Part shown: piece after piece, positions 5,881 to 12,755 of the stretch
Position numbering within the stretch: position 1 is the stretch's first letter
Layout: each line of letters starts with the position of its first letter
NCBI GenBank assembly: GCA_035553055.1
Contig: DATNEK010000227.1
Span: forward strand, 1 to 13,076
DNA length: 13,076 bases
Direction of reading: 5' to 3'
Origin: Chersky-822 sp035553055
GTDB lineage: Bacteria; Actinomycetota; Actinomycetes; Streptosporangiales; Streptosporangiaceae
Program-made: the position numbers and the translations under genes
The notes under the pieces: generated by a model
Databases searched by the model: none
The model's input: the letters and a program-made list of their open reading frames with translations, nothing else
What the model was told of the DNA's origin: nothing

Positions 5881-5907
5881 ATCTCGGCTCGGTGACGTAT
5901 CAGCAGG

Positions 5908-6792
5908 TCAGCCCCGGCCGTCCTGGGCAGCCAAAGCGGCTAGTCCGGCACTGCGCATCGCCGCCAGCGGCGCCGGCCTGTCGGTCATCAGTTCCACCTG
6001 CCGACCTGCCTGGTGCAGCAGCAGGTCAAAGCCGCTGACCAGCACGGCGCCGACCTGCTTAGCCGCTACAGCCAGGGCGGTCGGCCATGGGTCATAGACG
6101 ACGTCGAACACCGCATCGGGAAACGACGTCAGTGCGGGAAAAATTTCCGCGAAAATGTCCGCGGCGCCAGCCGGCACGGTTGAGATGACGAGCCGAGCGT
6201 CGTCAAGCGCCTGCGGCCCATACGGCACGAGCGTGACCTCCATGCCAAGTCGGCCAGCCGCGCTGAGCAGGTGCTCGGCCCGATCCTGCTCACGCAGGGC
6301 TACGCTGACCGACCTCTCGCCAAGTTCGCGCGTCGCGGCAAGCGCGGAGCACGCTGTGGCGCCGGCTCCGATGATCAGCGCGGGCCCGGCCGCCTGCCGC
6401 AGTTGCCCGATGCCGTGCTCGGCGAGCGCATTCACGATGCCGGCCACGTCGGTGTTGTAGCCGAGTCGCTGCGCGGCGGCGAACACCACCGTGTTGGCAC
6501 AGCCGACCTCGGCAGCCAGCGGCTCAACTCGGTCAAGCAGCGGCAGCGCGGCCCGCTTGAGCGGCATGGTGAGCGACAGCCCGGCCCAGTCAGGACCGCA
6601 GCGATCGAGCAGTGCGGGCAACCCGGCCTCGTCGCACTCGATCGCCTCGTACCGCCACCAGGTCAGGCCGAGCGCGGCATAGGCAGCGTTGTGCAGGGCA
6701 GGCGAGAGCGAATGGCTGATCGGCGAGCCGAGCACCGCCGCCCTGACAGACCGGCGGTCGGCGCCGTTCAGCCCTGGAATTCCTGCTGCCAC
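5908..6792 (-). CDS. aroE: Shikimate dehydrogenase
   Basis: Cytoplasmic enzyme reducing 3-dehydroshikimate to shikimate in aromatic amino acid synthesis; 294 residues, family-typical. The substrate domain has SPISHSLSP (23-31; Ser28 and Ser30 contact shikimate) and LTMPLK with catalytic Lys79. NTD at 113-115 supplies catalytic Asp115. The Rossmann loop is GAGATACSA (142-150). The end of the second strand reads ALREQDRA (165-172), where NADP-dependent AroE usually has NRT followed by RA; the Thr position is Glu, so cofactor preference may differ. The C-terminal GFDLLLHQAGRQVELMT (254-270, Gln261) is standard. Start: GTG at 6792, overlapping the mltG end by 25 nt, with no clear ribosome site, so translation is probably coupled. 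GTG at residue 20 would remove the first strand. The usual aroC, aroK and aroB neighbours are not found downstream; infC follows instead. Confidence 0.94.
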   Translation of the reverse strand: MAAGIPGLNGADRRSVRAAVLGSPISHSLSPALHNAAYAALGLTWWRYEAIECDEAGLPALLDRCGPDWAGLSLTMPLKRAALPLLDRVEPLAAEVGCANTVVFAAAQRLGYNTDVAGIVNALAEHGIGQLRQAAGPALIIGAGATACSALAATRELGERSVSVALREQDRAEHLLSAAGRLGMEVTLVPYGPQALDDARLVISTVPAGAADIFAEIFPALTSFPDAVFDVVYDPWPTALAVAAKQVGAVLVSGFDLLLHQAGRQVELMTDRPAPLAAMRSAGLAALAAQDGRG

Positions 6793-8942
6793 TGCTGGAA
6801 CTGGGCGTGACTGGCGGTGAAGTGCGTGATGTACGGCTTGTGCCGCAGGTCGGTGATGAAGTACAGCCAGTTTCCGTGCGCCGCGTGCACCGCCGCCTCC
6901 ATCGCCGCGATGCCCGGGTTGCCGATCGGGCCAGGCGGCAGGCCGGTATGCAAGTAGGTGTTGTACGGCGACTTGAAGTTGTGCTGCGCCGGGGTCTTCA
7001 GATATGTGCCGTACGTGTGCATCGCGTAGAACACCGTGCTGTCGAATTCAAGTGGCATCTTGGCGATCAGCCGGTTCCATACGACGCGGGAAATCCTGCC
7101 GAAGTCATTGACGCTGCCTGCTTCGGCCTGGATCAGGCTAGCCACGATCAGCGCGTGCCACGGGGTGGTGAACACCTTCTTGGACGCTCCCACCAGGTTG
7201 ATGGCAGCGACCTTCTGCTTGAACTCGGTCACCATCATCTGCAGGATCTGCAGCGCGGTCATCTTCGGCAGCAGCGTGTAGGTGTCGGGGAAGAGGAACC
7301 CTTCCGCTGAACTGCCGCGCGCCCAGCTTGGCAAGCCTAGCGACGCCGGCGGGTGGTCGATGATCTGGTTGAACTGGGCCACCGGGATGCCGGTTTGCTT
7401 GGCGAGCGCCTGCGCGATCGCGCTGGCCCGCGTTCCCTCGATGATCGTGACCTGGTCCTTGAGCCTGTGCCCGGAACTCAGCAGGTACTGCACGGCGAGC
7501 GCCGAGCTCATGTGATGGTGCAGCAGGTAGACGCCTGGCTGGAGGTGAGAGGCGTTCGCGGCGGCGGCGGCCGCGCTGCCGAACGGCCGCGCCTCCTCGA
7601 TGACTCCGGCCTTCACGAGAGCGGGGCCAAGCGAGCTAAGCACCGCGCCTTCCGGCACGAGGAATCTGACCTGACCGGTGCCTGCGCCCTGGTAGTCGCC
7701 ATAGCGGGCGGTGCGCCAGGCCGCGAAGCGCTCGTAGCCGAAGTTGGCGACGGCACCAAGCACCAGCGCCCCAGCGAGTATCGCCGCCGTGACCGCGAAT
7801 TTCCCGCGCAGCCGCTTTGGCCGCCTGGCCCGGGCGACCCGGCGGGCGGAAAGACGGCCACCGGTGCCGTCGCTGCCACTGCCGAACCGTCTGGAGAGCA
7901 GGCCGCTGTCGGCATCGTCGCTCCAGTCAGCGTCCTGCTCGGCTGGCTCATCGCCACTCCAGCCTTCATCGTCGTCGGCCGCCTCATGCCACTGGTCGTA
8001 GCCGCCCGCAGGGCCGGGATCCTGGCTGCTCGCGGCCGAGCCGCCCGGGTCGGGTCGACGCGGGCCGGCCGCTGGCTGCGCGAACGGGTCCGGCTGACCG
8101 AACGGGTCCGGCCGGCCGTCGCTCAGGTACCTGTCGGGTGGAGCGAATGAGCCGGTGTCGTGACGACCGAACGGCCCGGTGTCCTGGCGCCCGTATGAGC
8201 CGCCGGGCGAGTAGCCGTTGTCCGAGCCGTGGCCGTCAGGCGGCTGGTAACCGCCATATGACCGGTGCGGGCCTGCCGTGCCTGCCGGGCCGTAACCCTC
8301 CTGTGTGTAGAGGTCGCGGCCGTAGGAATCGGTGCTCAGGCCGTCCGGCCGGTATCCTTCGTCACCGAACCCATCTGGCGCTGGCAGCGACCGCCTGGCT
8401 GGCTGCCCGTAATACGCAGTCTGGCCGTACCCTTCCTGGCCGTACCCGTCGTGGCCGTAGGAGCCGCCAGCGTACCGGTCTGGCCCGAGGTCGCGACCAT
8501 ATCCGTCGCGGCCGTATCCCGGTTCGCCGTAGGGACCGAACCCAGCCTGACCGTAACCGTCCTGGCCGTAACCGCCCTGATCGTAGCCGTCGCGGCCGTA
8601 CTCGTCGGCGGCGTAGCGACCGCCTGACTGCCGACCGCGGCCGTAGGAGTCTTGGCCGTACTGGTCCTGGCCGTAGGCGTCACCGTAGGACGGCGCTGCC
8701 GGGTGCCCGCCGGAATGCCGTCCTGCGGGCTGACCGTACTGATCGATCCGACCCCGCGCGGGCGGGTCACCCTGGCTCGGCGACCGACCAGAGGGCTCTG
8801 ACCACTCGTATCCAGAATCGTCAAAGAAGCCAGGACCGCCGGAACCCTGCTCATGATCGGCGCCGAACTCGTCGCCGTACCTGCCGCCCTGGCCGAAACC
8901 GCCGTGATCAGCCGGCGGCCAGCCCGCACCGCCGCTGCTCAT
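6768..8942 (-). CDS. mltG: Endolytic murein transglycosylase MltG with a long Gly/Tyr-rich cytoplasmic tail
   Basis: Membrane-anchored YceG/MltG-type lytic transglycosylase that cleaves nascent glycan strands and is thought to end their elongation. At 724 residues it is about twice the E. coli enzyme. Residues 1-350 are disordered and Gly/Tyr/Asp/Gln-rich, with many YGQDGYG/YGRDGYG-type repeats (about 84-220) and an acidic patch (319-345). A basic segment (RRVARARRPKRLRGK, 367-381) precedes one membrane helix (about 382-401), so the tail is cytoplasmic. Outside are a LysM-like part (424-500) and the catalytic domain: ASLIQAEAG with catalytic Glu607, VVWNRL, LEFDSTVFYA, and YNTYLHTGLPPGPIGNPG (660-677). 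Start: ATG at 8942, overlapping the ruvX stop as ATGA. The alaS-ruvX-mltG-aroE order is common in actinobacteria, and long low-complexity N-termini on MltG occur there too. Confidence 0.95.
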   Translation of the reverse strand: MSSGGAGWPPADHGGFGQGGRYGDEFGADHEQGSGGPGFFDDSGYEWSEPSGRSPSQGDPPARGRIDQYGQPAGRHSGGHPAAPSYGDAYGQDQYGQDSYGRGRQSGGRYAADEYGRDGYDQGGYGQDGYGQAGFGPYGEPGYGRDGYGRDLGPDRYAGGSYGHDGYGQEGYGQTAYYGQPARRSLPAPDGFGDEGYRPDGLSTDSYGRDLYTQEGYGPAGTAGPHRSYGGYQPPDGHGSDNGYSPGGSYGRQDTGPFGRHDTGSFAPPDRYLSDGRPDPFGQPDPFAQPAAGPRRPDPGGSAASSQDPGPAGGYDQWHEAADDDEGWSGDEPAEQDADWSDDADSGLLSRRFGSGSDGTGGRLSARRVARARRPKRLRGKFAVTAAILAGALVLGAVANFGYERFAAWRTARYGDYQGAGTGQVRFLVPEGAVLSSLGPALVKAGVIEEARPFGSAAAAAANASHLQPGVYLLHHHMSSALAVQYLLSSGHRLKDQVTIIEGTRASAIAQALAKQTGIPVAQFNQIIDHPPASLGLPSWARGSSAEGFLFPDTYTLLPKMTALQILQMMVTEFKQKVAAINLVGASKKVFTTPWHALIVASLIQAEAGSVNDFGRISRVVWNRLIAKMPLEFDSTVFYAMHTYGTYLKTPAQHNFKSPYNTYLHTGLPPGPIGNPGIAAMEAAVHAAHGNWLYFITDLRHKPYITHFTASHAQFQQWQQEFQG
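8283..8693 (-). repeat. Degenerate Gly-Tyr repeat tract in mltG
   Basis: Codons for residues 84-220 of MltG repeat short units of Tyr-Gly plus a polar pair (Gln-Asp, Arg-Asp, Gln-Glu). In DNA this gives recurring 12-bp-like words such as CTGGCCGTA on the plus strand. The copies are diverged in spacing and sequence, so it is an old or degenerate repeat rather than a perfect array. Confidence 0.8.
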
Positions 8943-9511
8943 CGGCCGCCGCCTGACCCGGCTGACGTCGCGCCGACAAGCTCACCCGCGGGACCGCCCG
9001 TGCGCCGTTCGGCGTCCAGAGCGTTCTGCAGCAAGAACGCCGCAGCGGCCCGGTCCACGGTGCCACGCCGCTGCCTGGAGTCCATGCCTCCTTCGCGCAG
9101 CGCCGAGTGCGCGAGCGTAGTGGTGAATCGCTCGTCAACCAGTCGCACAGCGACCGGTGCGATCAGCGCGGCCAGCTCGGTCGCGAACGCGCGCGCCTGA
9201 TCGGCCGCCTTGCCGGCCTGACCGGACAAGCTGGTCGGCAAGCCGACCACGACCTCGATGACCTCGCGCTCGGCGCACAGTCGCGCGATCTGGTCAAGGT
9301 CACCGTTGCCACGCTTGACCGTCGTGAGCGGGGTTGCCAAAACGCCGGCCGGGTCGCAGCTCGCGATCCCGATCCGCACTGACCCGACGTCGATGGCGAG
9401 CCTCTTACCTGATCTCAAGACACCACTCCCCGGAGGGTGCTGCGGGTCGTACTCCCGGGTCGGCACCGCCAGGAATTTGGTCTCAGAATCGATACAACCT
9501 GGCTGCGGCAT
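8939..9511 (-). CDS. ruvX: RuvX/YqgF-family Holliday junction resolvase-like nuclease
   Basis: RNase H-fold protein of the YqgF family, linked to pre-16S rRNA 5' processing and proposed as a Holliday-junction resolvase; cytoplasmic. Conserved parts: LAIDVGSVRIGIA with Asp41, VVVGLPTSLSG (87-97), VDERFTTTLAHSAL with Glu127, and TVDRAAAAFLLQ with Asp153, the three acidic positions expected to bind metal. As given it has 190 residues from ATG at 9511, four nt after the alaS stop. The first 31 residues are unlike the family, and TTG at 9418, with GGGGAG seven nt upstream, would give a standard 159-residue protein; I consider that start at least equally likely. The last 20 residues are a Gly/Ala/Ser tail. 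The stop overlaps the mltG start (ATGA). Confidence 0.94.
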   Translation of the reverse strand: MPQPGCIDSETKFLAVPTREYDPQHPPGSGVLRSGKRLAIDVGSVRIGIASCDPAGVLATPLTTVKRGNGDLDQIARLCAEREVIEVVVGLPTSLSGQAGKAADQARAFATELAALIAPVAVRLVDERFTTTLAHSALREGGMDSRQRRGTVDRAAAAFLLQNALDAERRTGGPAGELVGATSAGSGGGR

Positions 9512-9515
9512 GGTC

Positions 9516-12266
9516 TCACGTTACGCCACCGGACGCACCGATGCCGGCAATAACCGCCTGAACCACATCAAACGCCTCTGCCATTGCCGAGCCCGTCGTC
9601 TCGCCTAGTGTGGCACCTCCGCCCTGCGCGATGTCGTCCTTCCCGCCACCGCGACCGCCAAGCGCCGCGGTCGCCGGGCCGATCAGCGCGCCGGCCGCGA
9701 TGCCGCGTGCCCGTGCGGCGTCATTGACCGCGACCACGACCGTCGGCCGGTCGGCCGGAACCCCAGCGACCACCACCACGCCGGGGCGGCTGGACGGGAT
9801 CTGACCTCTGATGTCGAGCGCGAGTTTGCGTATGCCGTCGGCCGGCGTCCCGTCGGGCAGCCGGTGCGCCACGTAAGCAACGCCGTCGATGTCGGCCGCC
9901 TGCCTGGCCAGGCCGACCGCGACGTTCGCGAGCTGCGCCGACGCCGCGCGCTGCAGTTCGCGCTCGGCGTCGCGCAACCTGGTGACGATAGTCGCGATCC
10001 GGTCGCTGAGCTCGCCTCTCGGCGTCTTCAGCTGCTCGGAAAGCTGGCTGACCAGCACGCTCTCCCTGGCCAGGTAACTGAACGCGTCCATGCCGACGAG
10101 CGCCTCGACGCGCCGCACGCCCGAGCCAATCGACGACTCACCGAGGATCTTCACCAGTCCGAGCTGGCCAGATCGGGCCACGTGGGTCCCGCCGCACAGC
10201 TCGCGGGAGTAGTCGCCAACCTCCACGACCCGCACCTGGTCGCCGTACTTCTCGCCGAACAGCGCGAGCGCACCCATCGCGCGCGCCTCGCCGATCGAGG
10301 TATAGAACGCCCTGACGTCCAGGTCGCCGATCAGAATCTCGTTGACCTCGTGCTCTACATCGGCTAGCACCGGCTCGGGCACGGCGCCGATCGCCGTGAA
10401 GTCGAACCTGAACCGGCCAGGTGAGTTCTCAGAGCCGGCCTGCGCGGCCGATTCCCCGAGCGCGCCGCGGAACGCGCGGTGCACAAGGTGCGTCGCCGTG
10501 TGCGACCTGGAGATCGCCCGGCGCCTGTCCACGTTGATCTCGACGAGCACCTGGTCGCCTACGGTGATCTCGCCAGCGGTGACGCGGCACCTGTGCACGA
10601 TCAGCCCAGGCACAGGCGCTTGCACGTCAAGTATCTCCACCGACGCCCCCGCGGCGCCGCCGCTTCCAGCCGACCGCATCGCGCCAGTGTCGGCGAGCTG
10701 GCCGCCGCCTTCGGCGTAGCACGGCGTTCGGTCGAGCACGATGTCGACCTCGCTGCCCGCACCGCAGGCCGGCACCGACACGCCGCCCGCCAGCAGGCCG
10801 ATCACGGACGCCTCGGCGCTGATCTCGTCGTAGCCCGTGAAGACGACCTTGCCTGACCGCTCGAGGAACTGGGCGAACGCGGAGATGTCCGCGTTGCCGG
10901 TCTTCTTCGCAGCCGCATCGTCCTTGGCCCGCTGGCGCTGCTCGGCCATCAGCCTGGTGAACTCGGTCTCGTCGACCGTCAGTCCCTGTTCGGCCGCCAT
11001 CTCAAGGGTCAGGTCGATCGGGAAGCCGTAGGTGTCGTGCAGCTGGAACGCCTGCGCTCCGCTGATCGACCTCTCGCCACGACGCTCGGCCTCTGAGACC
11101 GCCGCGTCGAACATCGCCGTACCGGTGCGCAGCGTTCCGCCGAACGCGTTCTCCTCGGCGTCGAGCACGGTGTGGATGTTGGGCGCGTCCCTGATCAGGT
11201 CGGGGTACTGGTCGCCGAGCGCGGCGATCGCGACCGAGGTCAGCTCGTGCAGGTAGCGGTCGCTGCCGCCGCGACCGCCGTCGCCACCGCGCTGGCTCCC
11301 TGCCAGCAGCCGCAGGTCCCTTACGCTGCGCCTGACGATCCGCCGCAGCACATAGCCGCGGCCTTCGTTCGACGGGATCACGCCGTCGGCCACCAGCATC
11401 GTCGCGGCCCTGACGTGGTCGGCGACCACCCGGAGCGCTACGTCGTTGCGTGCGTCCCTGCCATACTTCTGGTCGGTCATCTCCGCGGCGCGGTCGAGCA
11501 CCTTCCACATGGTGTCGACCTCGTAAATGTTGTCGACTCCCTGCAGCAGGATCGCCATCCGCTCAAGGCCCATGCCGGTGTCGATGTTGCGGGACGGCAG
11601 CGGAGCCTGGACGTCGAAGTCGACCTTGCTTCTGACCGCGCTGAGCTGCTCCTGCATGAACACGAGGTTCCAGACCTCGAGGTACCTGTCCTCGTCGGCC
11701 TCTGGGCCGCCCTCTTTCCCGTACTCCTGGCCACGGTCGTAGTAGATCTCCGAGCACGGGCCGCCTGGTCCTGGCACGCCCATGTGCCAGTAGTTGTCGG
11801 CCAGGCCGCGCCGCTGAATCCGGTCCGGCGACACTCCGACAGAGTCCCGCCAGATCGAGTACGCCTCGTGGTCCTCCGCGTACACGGTGGCCCAGAGCTT
11901 GCTCTCGGGAAAGCCAAAGCCGCCGTCGGCCTCTGGCCTGGTAAGCAATTCCCACGCCAGCGGGATCGCCCGCTCCTTGAAGTAGTCGCCGAACGAGAAG
12001 TTTCCGAGCATCTGGAAGAACGTCGCGTGCCTGGTGGTCTTGCCCACTTCATCGATGTCGGGGGTGCGCACGCACTTTTGCGCGCTGACCGCGCGCGGAT
12101 GCGGCGGCACCCGCTGGCCGAGGAAGTACGGCTTAAACGGCACCATGCCCGCGTTCACCAGCAACAGAGTGGGATCCTCGGCGACCAGGCTGGCTGAGGG
12201 CACCGGGGTGTGCCCGCGCTGGGAGAAGTACTCAAGGAAACGGCGTGCGATCTCTGCCGACTCCAT
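9516..12266 (-). CDS. alaS: Alanine--tRNA ligase
   Basis: Class II synthetase that charges tRNA-Ala and clears mischarged Ser and Gly; 916 residues, normal for the family. Aminoacylation core at about 1-250 (LLLVNAGMVPFKPYFLGQ, KTTRHATFFQMLGNFSFGDY, GLERMAILLQGVDNIYEVD). The tRNA-recognition helices follow, with a short Gly/Arg-rich loop near 324-336. The editing domain shows HTATH (589-593) and CGGTH (691-695), the zinc-binding His and Cys set. The C-Ala (DHHA1) domain ends with GGRGGGKDDIAQGGG (870-884). Start: ATG at 12266 (MESAEIARRFL), with AAGGA upstream. A TTG directly before it (12269) extends the frame by one codon but the ATG agrees with homologues as I remember them. It follows the DUF6167 gene by 75 nt and is closely followed by ruvX. 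Confidence 0.98.
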   Translation of the reverse strand: MESAEIARRFLEYFSQRGHTPVPSASLVAEDPTLLLVNAGMVPFKPYFLGQRVPPHPRAVSAQKCVRTPDIDEVGKTTRHATFFQMLGNFSFGDYFKERAIPLAWELLTRPEADGGFGFPESKLWATVYAEDHEAYSIWRDSVGVSPDRIQRRGLADNYWHMGVPGPGGPCSEIYYDRGQEYGKEGGPEADEDRYLEVWNLVFMQEQLSAVRSKVDFDVQAPLPSRNIDTGMGLERMAILLQGVDNIYEVDTMWKVLDRAAEMTDQKYGRDARNDVALRVVADHVRAATMLVADGVIPSNEGRGYVLRRIVRRSVRDLRLLAGSQRGGDGGRGGSDRYLHELTSVAIAALGDQYPDLIRDAPNIHTVLDAEENAFGGTLRTGTAMFDAAVSEAERRGERSISGAQAFQLHDTYGFPIDLTLEMAAEQGLTVDETEFTRLMAEQRQRAKDDAAAKKTGNADISAFAQFLERSGKVVFTGYDEISAEASVIGLLAGGVSVPACGAGSEVDIVLDRTPCYAEGGGQLADTGAMRSAGSGGAAGASVEILDVQAPVPGLIVHRCRVTAGEITVGDQVLVEINVDRRRAISRSHTATHLVHRAFRGALGESAAQAGSENSPGRFRFDFTAIGAVPEPVLADVEHEVNEILIGDLDVRAFYTSIGEARAMGALALFGEKYGDQVRVVEVGDYSRELCGGTHVARSGQLGLVKILGESSIGSGVRRVEALVGMDAFSYLARESVLVSQLSEQLKTPRGELSDRIATIVTRLRDAERELQRAASAQLANVAVGLARQAADIDGVAYVAHRLPDGTPADGIRKLALDIRGQIPSSRPGVVVVAGVPADRPTVVVAVNDAARARGIAAGALIGPATAALGGRGGGKDDIAQGGGATLGETTGSAMAEAFDVVQAVIAGIGASGGVT

Positions 12267-12341
12267 CAACGGCCATCCTTAGTCTTGTCGTCTTGTCGCG
12301 GCCGACCCGCGGTGCCAGCCCTGAGTTACGAGGGTATTGCC

Positions 12342-12755
12342 TCAGCGGCGGTACTGCCGATCGATATTTTCCTGGTGCCGGTCGAGGTAATCGCCCATTC
12401 CCTCGCGCACGTCCGCGATGAACATGGCGATGCCGCCATGGCGACGATGCTCGGCCGCGCGCCTGCGGCGTACCTGACGGACCAGCCACCCAGCCGCACT
12501 GGCGGCACTCCCAGCGGCGCTAGCGGCGATTCTGACAGAGCTAGCGGCGGCTCCGACGGTGCTAGCGACTCCGCCGGCTGTGCTAGTGGCTCCGCCGGCT
12601 GGGCTAGTGGCTCCGCCAGCTGGACCGACCGCCTGCCGAGCCGTCGACCCCGGATCTGACTGGCTGGTCAGCGACCTTGCCGCCCGGTGCAACCGCTGGT
12701 AGCCGAGCGCTCCGAGCACGGCACCAGCGGCCAGCCACCTCGCTCTGCGCATCAT
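12342..12755 (-). CDS. DUF6167-type small protein of unknown function
   Basis: I recognise this by position and general character as the small protein that follows the DUF948 gene before alaS in many actinobacteria; its function is unknown. It has 137 residues. An N-terminal hydrophobic segment (WLAAGAVLGALGYQRL, about 7-22) may be a membrane anchor. Residues 45-86 consist of six 7-residue Ala/Gly/Ser/Thr repeats. The C-terminal part is conserved in character: RQVRRRRAAEHRRHG, then FIADVREGMGDYLDRHQENI, an amphipathic stretch. Start: ATG at 12755, overlapping the stop of the DUF948 gene as ATGA; a second ATG follows immediately at 12752. Translational coupling with the DUF948 protein suggests that they act together, perhaps at the membrane. 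Confidence 0.8.
   Translation of the reverse strand: MMRRARWLAAGAVLGALGYQRLHRAARSLTSQSDPGSTARQAVGPAGGATSPAGGATSTAGGVASTVGAAASSVRIAASAAGSAASAAGWLVRQVRRRRAAEHRRHGGIAMFIADVREGMGDYLDRHQENIDRQYRR
12498..12623 (-). repeat. Six 21-bp tandem repeats inside the DUF6167 gene
   Basis: The word GCTAG recurs at exactly 21-bp steps (12519, 12540, 12561, 12582, 12603), and the protein repeats every seven residues from 45 to 86 (PAGGATS twice, then TAGGVAS, TVGAAAS and two diverged units). The copies nearest the protein N-terminus are the most alike. The unit is a multiple of three, so expansion keeps the frame. Confidence 0.9.

Larger units (their letters stand above)
5427..5907 (-). promoter_or_regulatory. 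Gene-free leader region of the infC operon
   Basis: About 480 nt between the aroE stop and the infC start in which I find no convincing protein or tRNA gene; the open frames lack family resemblance. It holds a weak promoter candidate near 5852-5880, a 7-bp hairpin at 5676-5696, a terminator-like hairpin at 5502-5530, and three more hairpins between there and the infC ribosome-binding site. Long structured leaders controlling infC-rpmI-rplT are known in other bacteria (for example the L20 leader of Bacillus). This one is positioned alike but I cannot match it to a described RNA family by eye. Confidence 0.55.

Noticed and set aside
7817..8956. Arg-rich plus-strand open frame opposite the MltG tail
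   Set aside because: The composition is an artefact of reading the Gly/Tyr repeat DNA in reverse; no start signal or domain is visible.
11172..12197. Plus-strand open frame opposite alaS
   Set aside because: Lies entirely within a complete AlaS with all catalytic and editing motifs.
12267..12269. TTG start one codon upstream of the alaS ATG
   Set aside because: The ATG at 12266 fits the known N-terminus and has acceptable spacing from AAGGA; the TTG adds only one residue.
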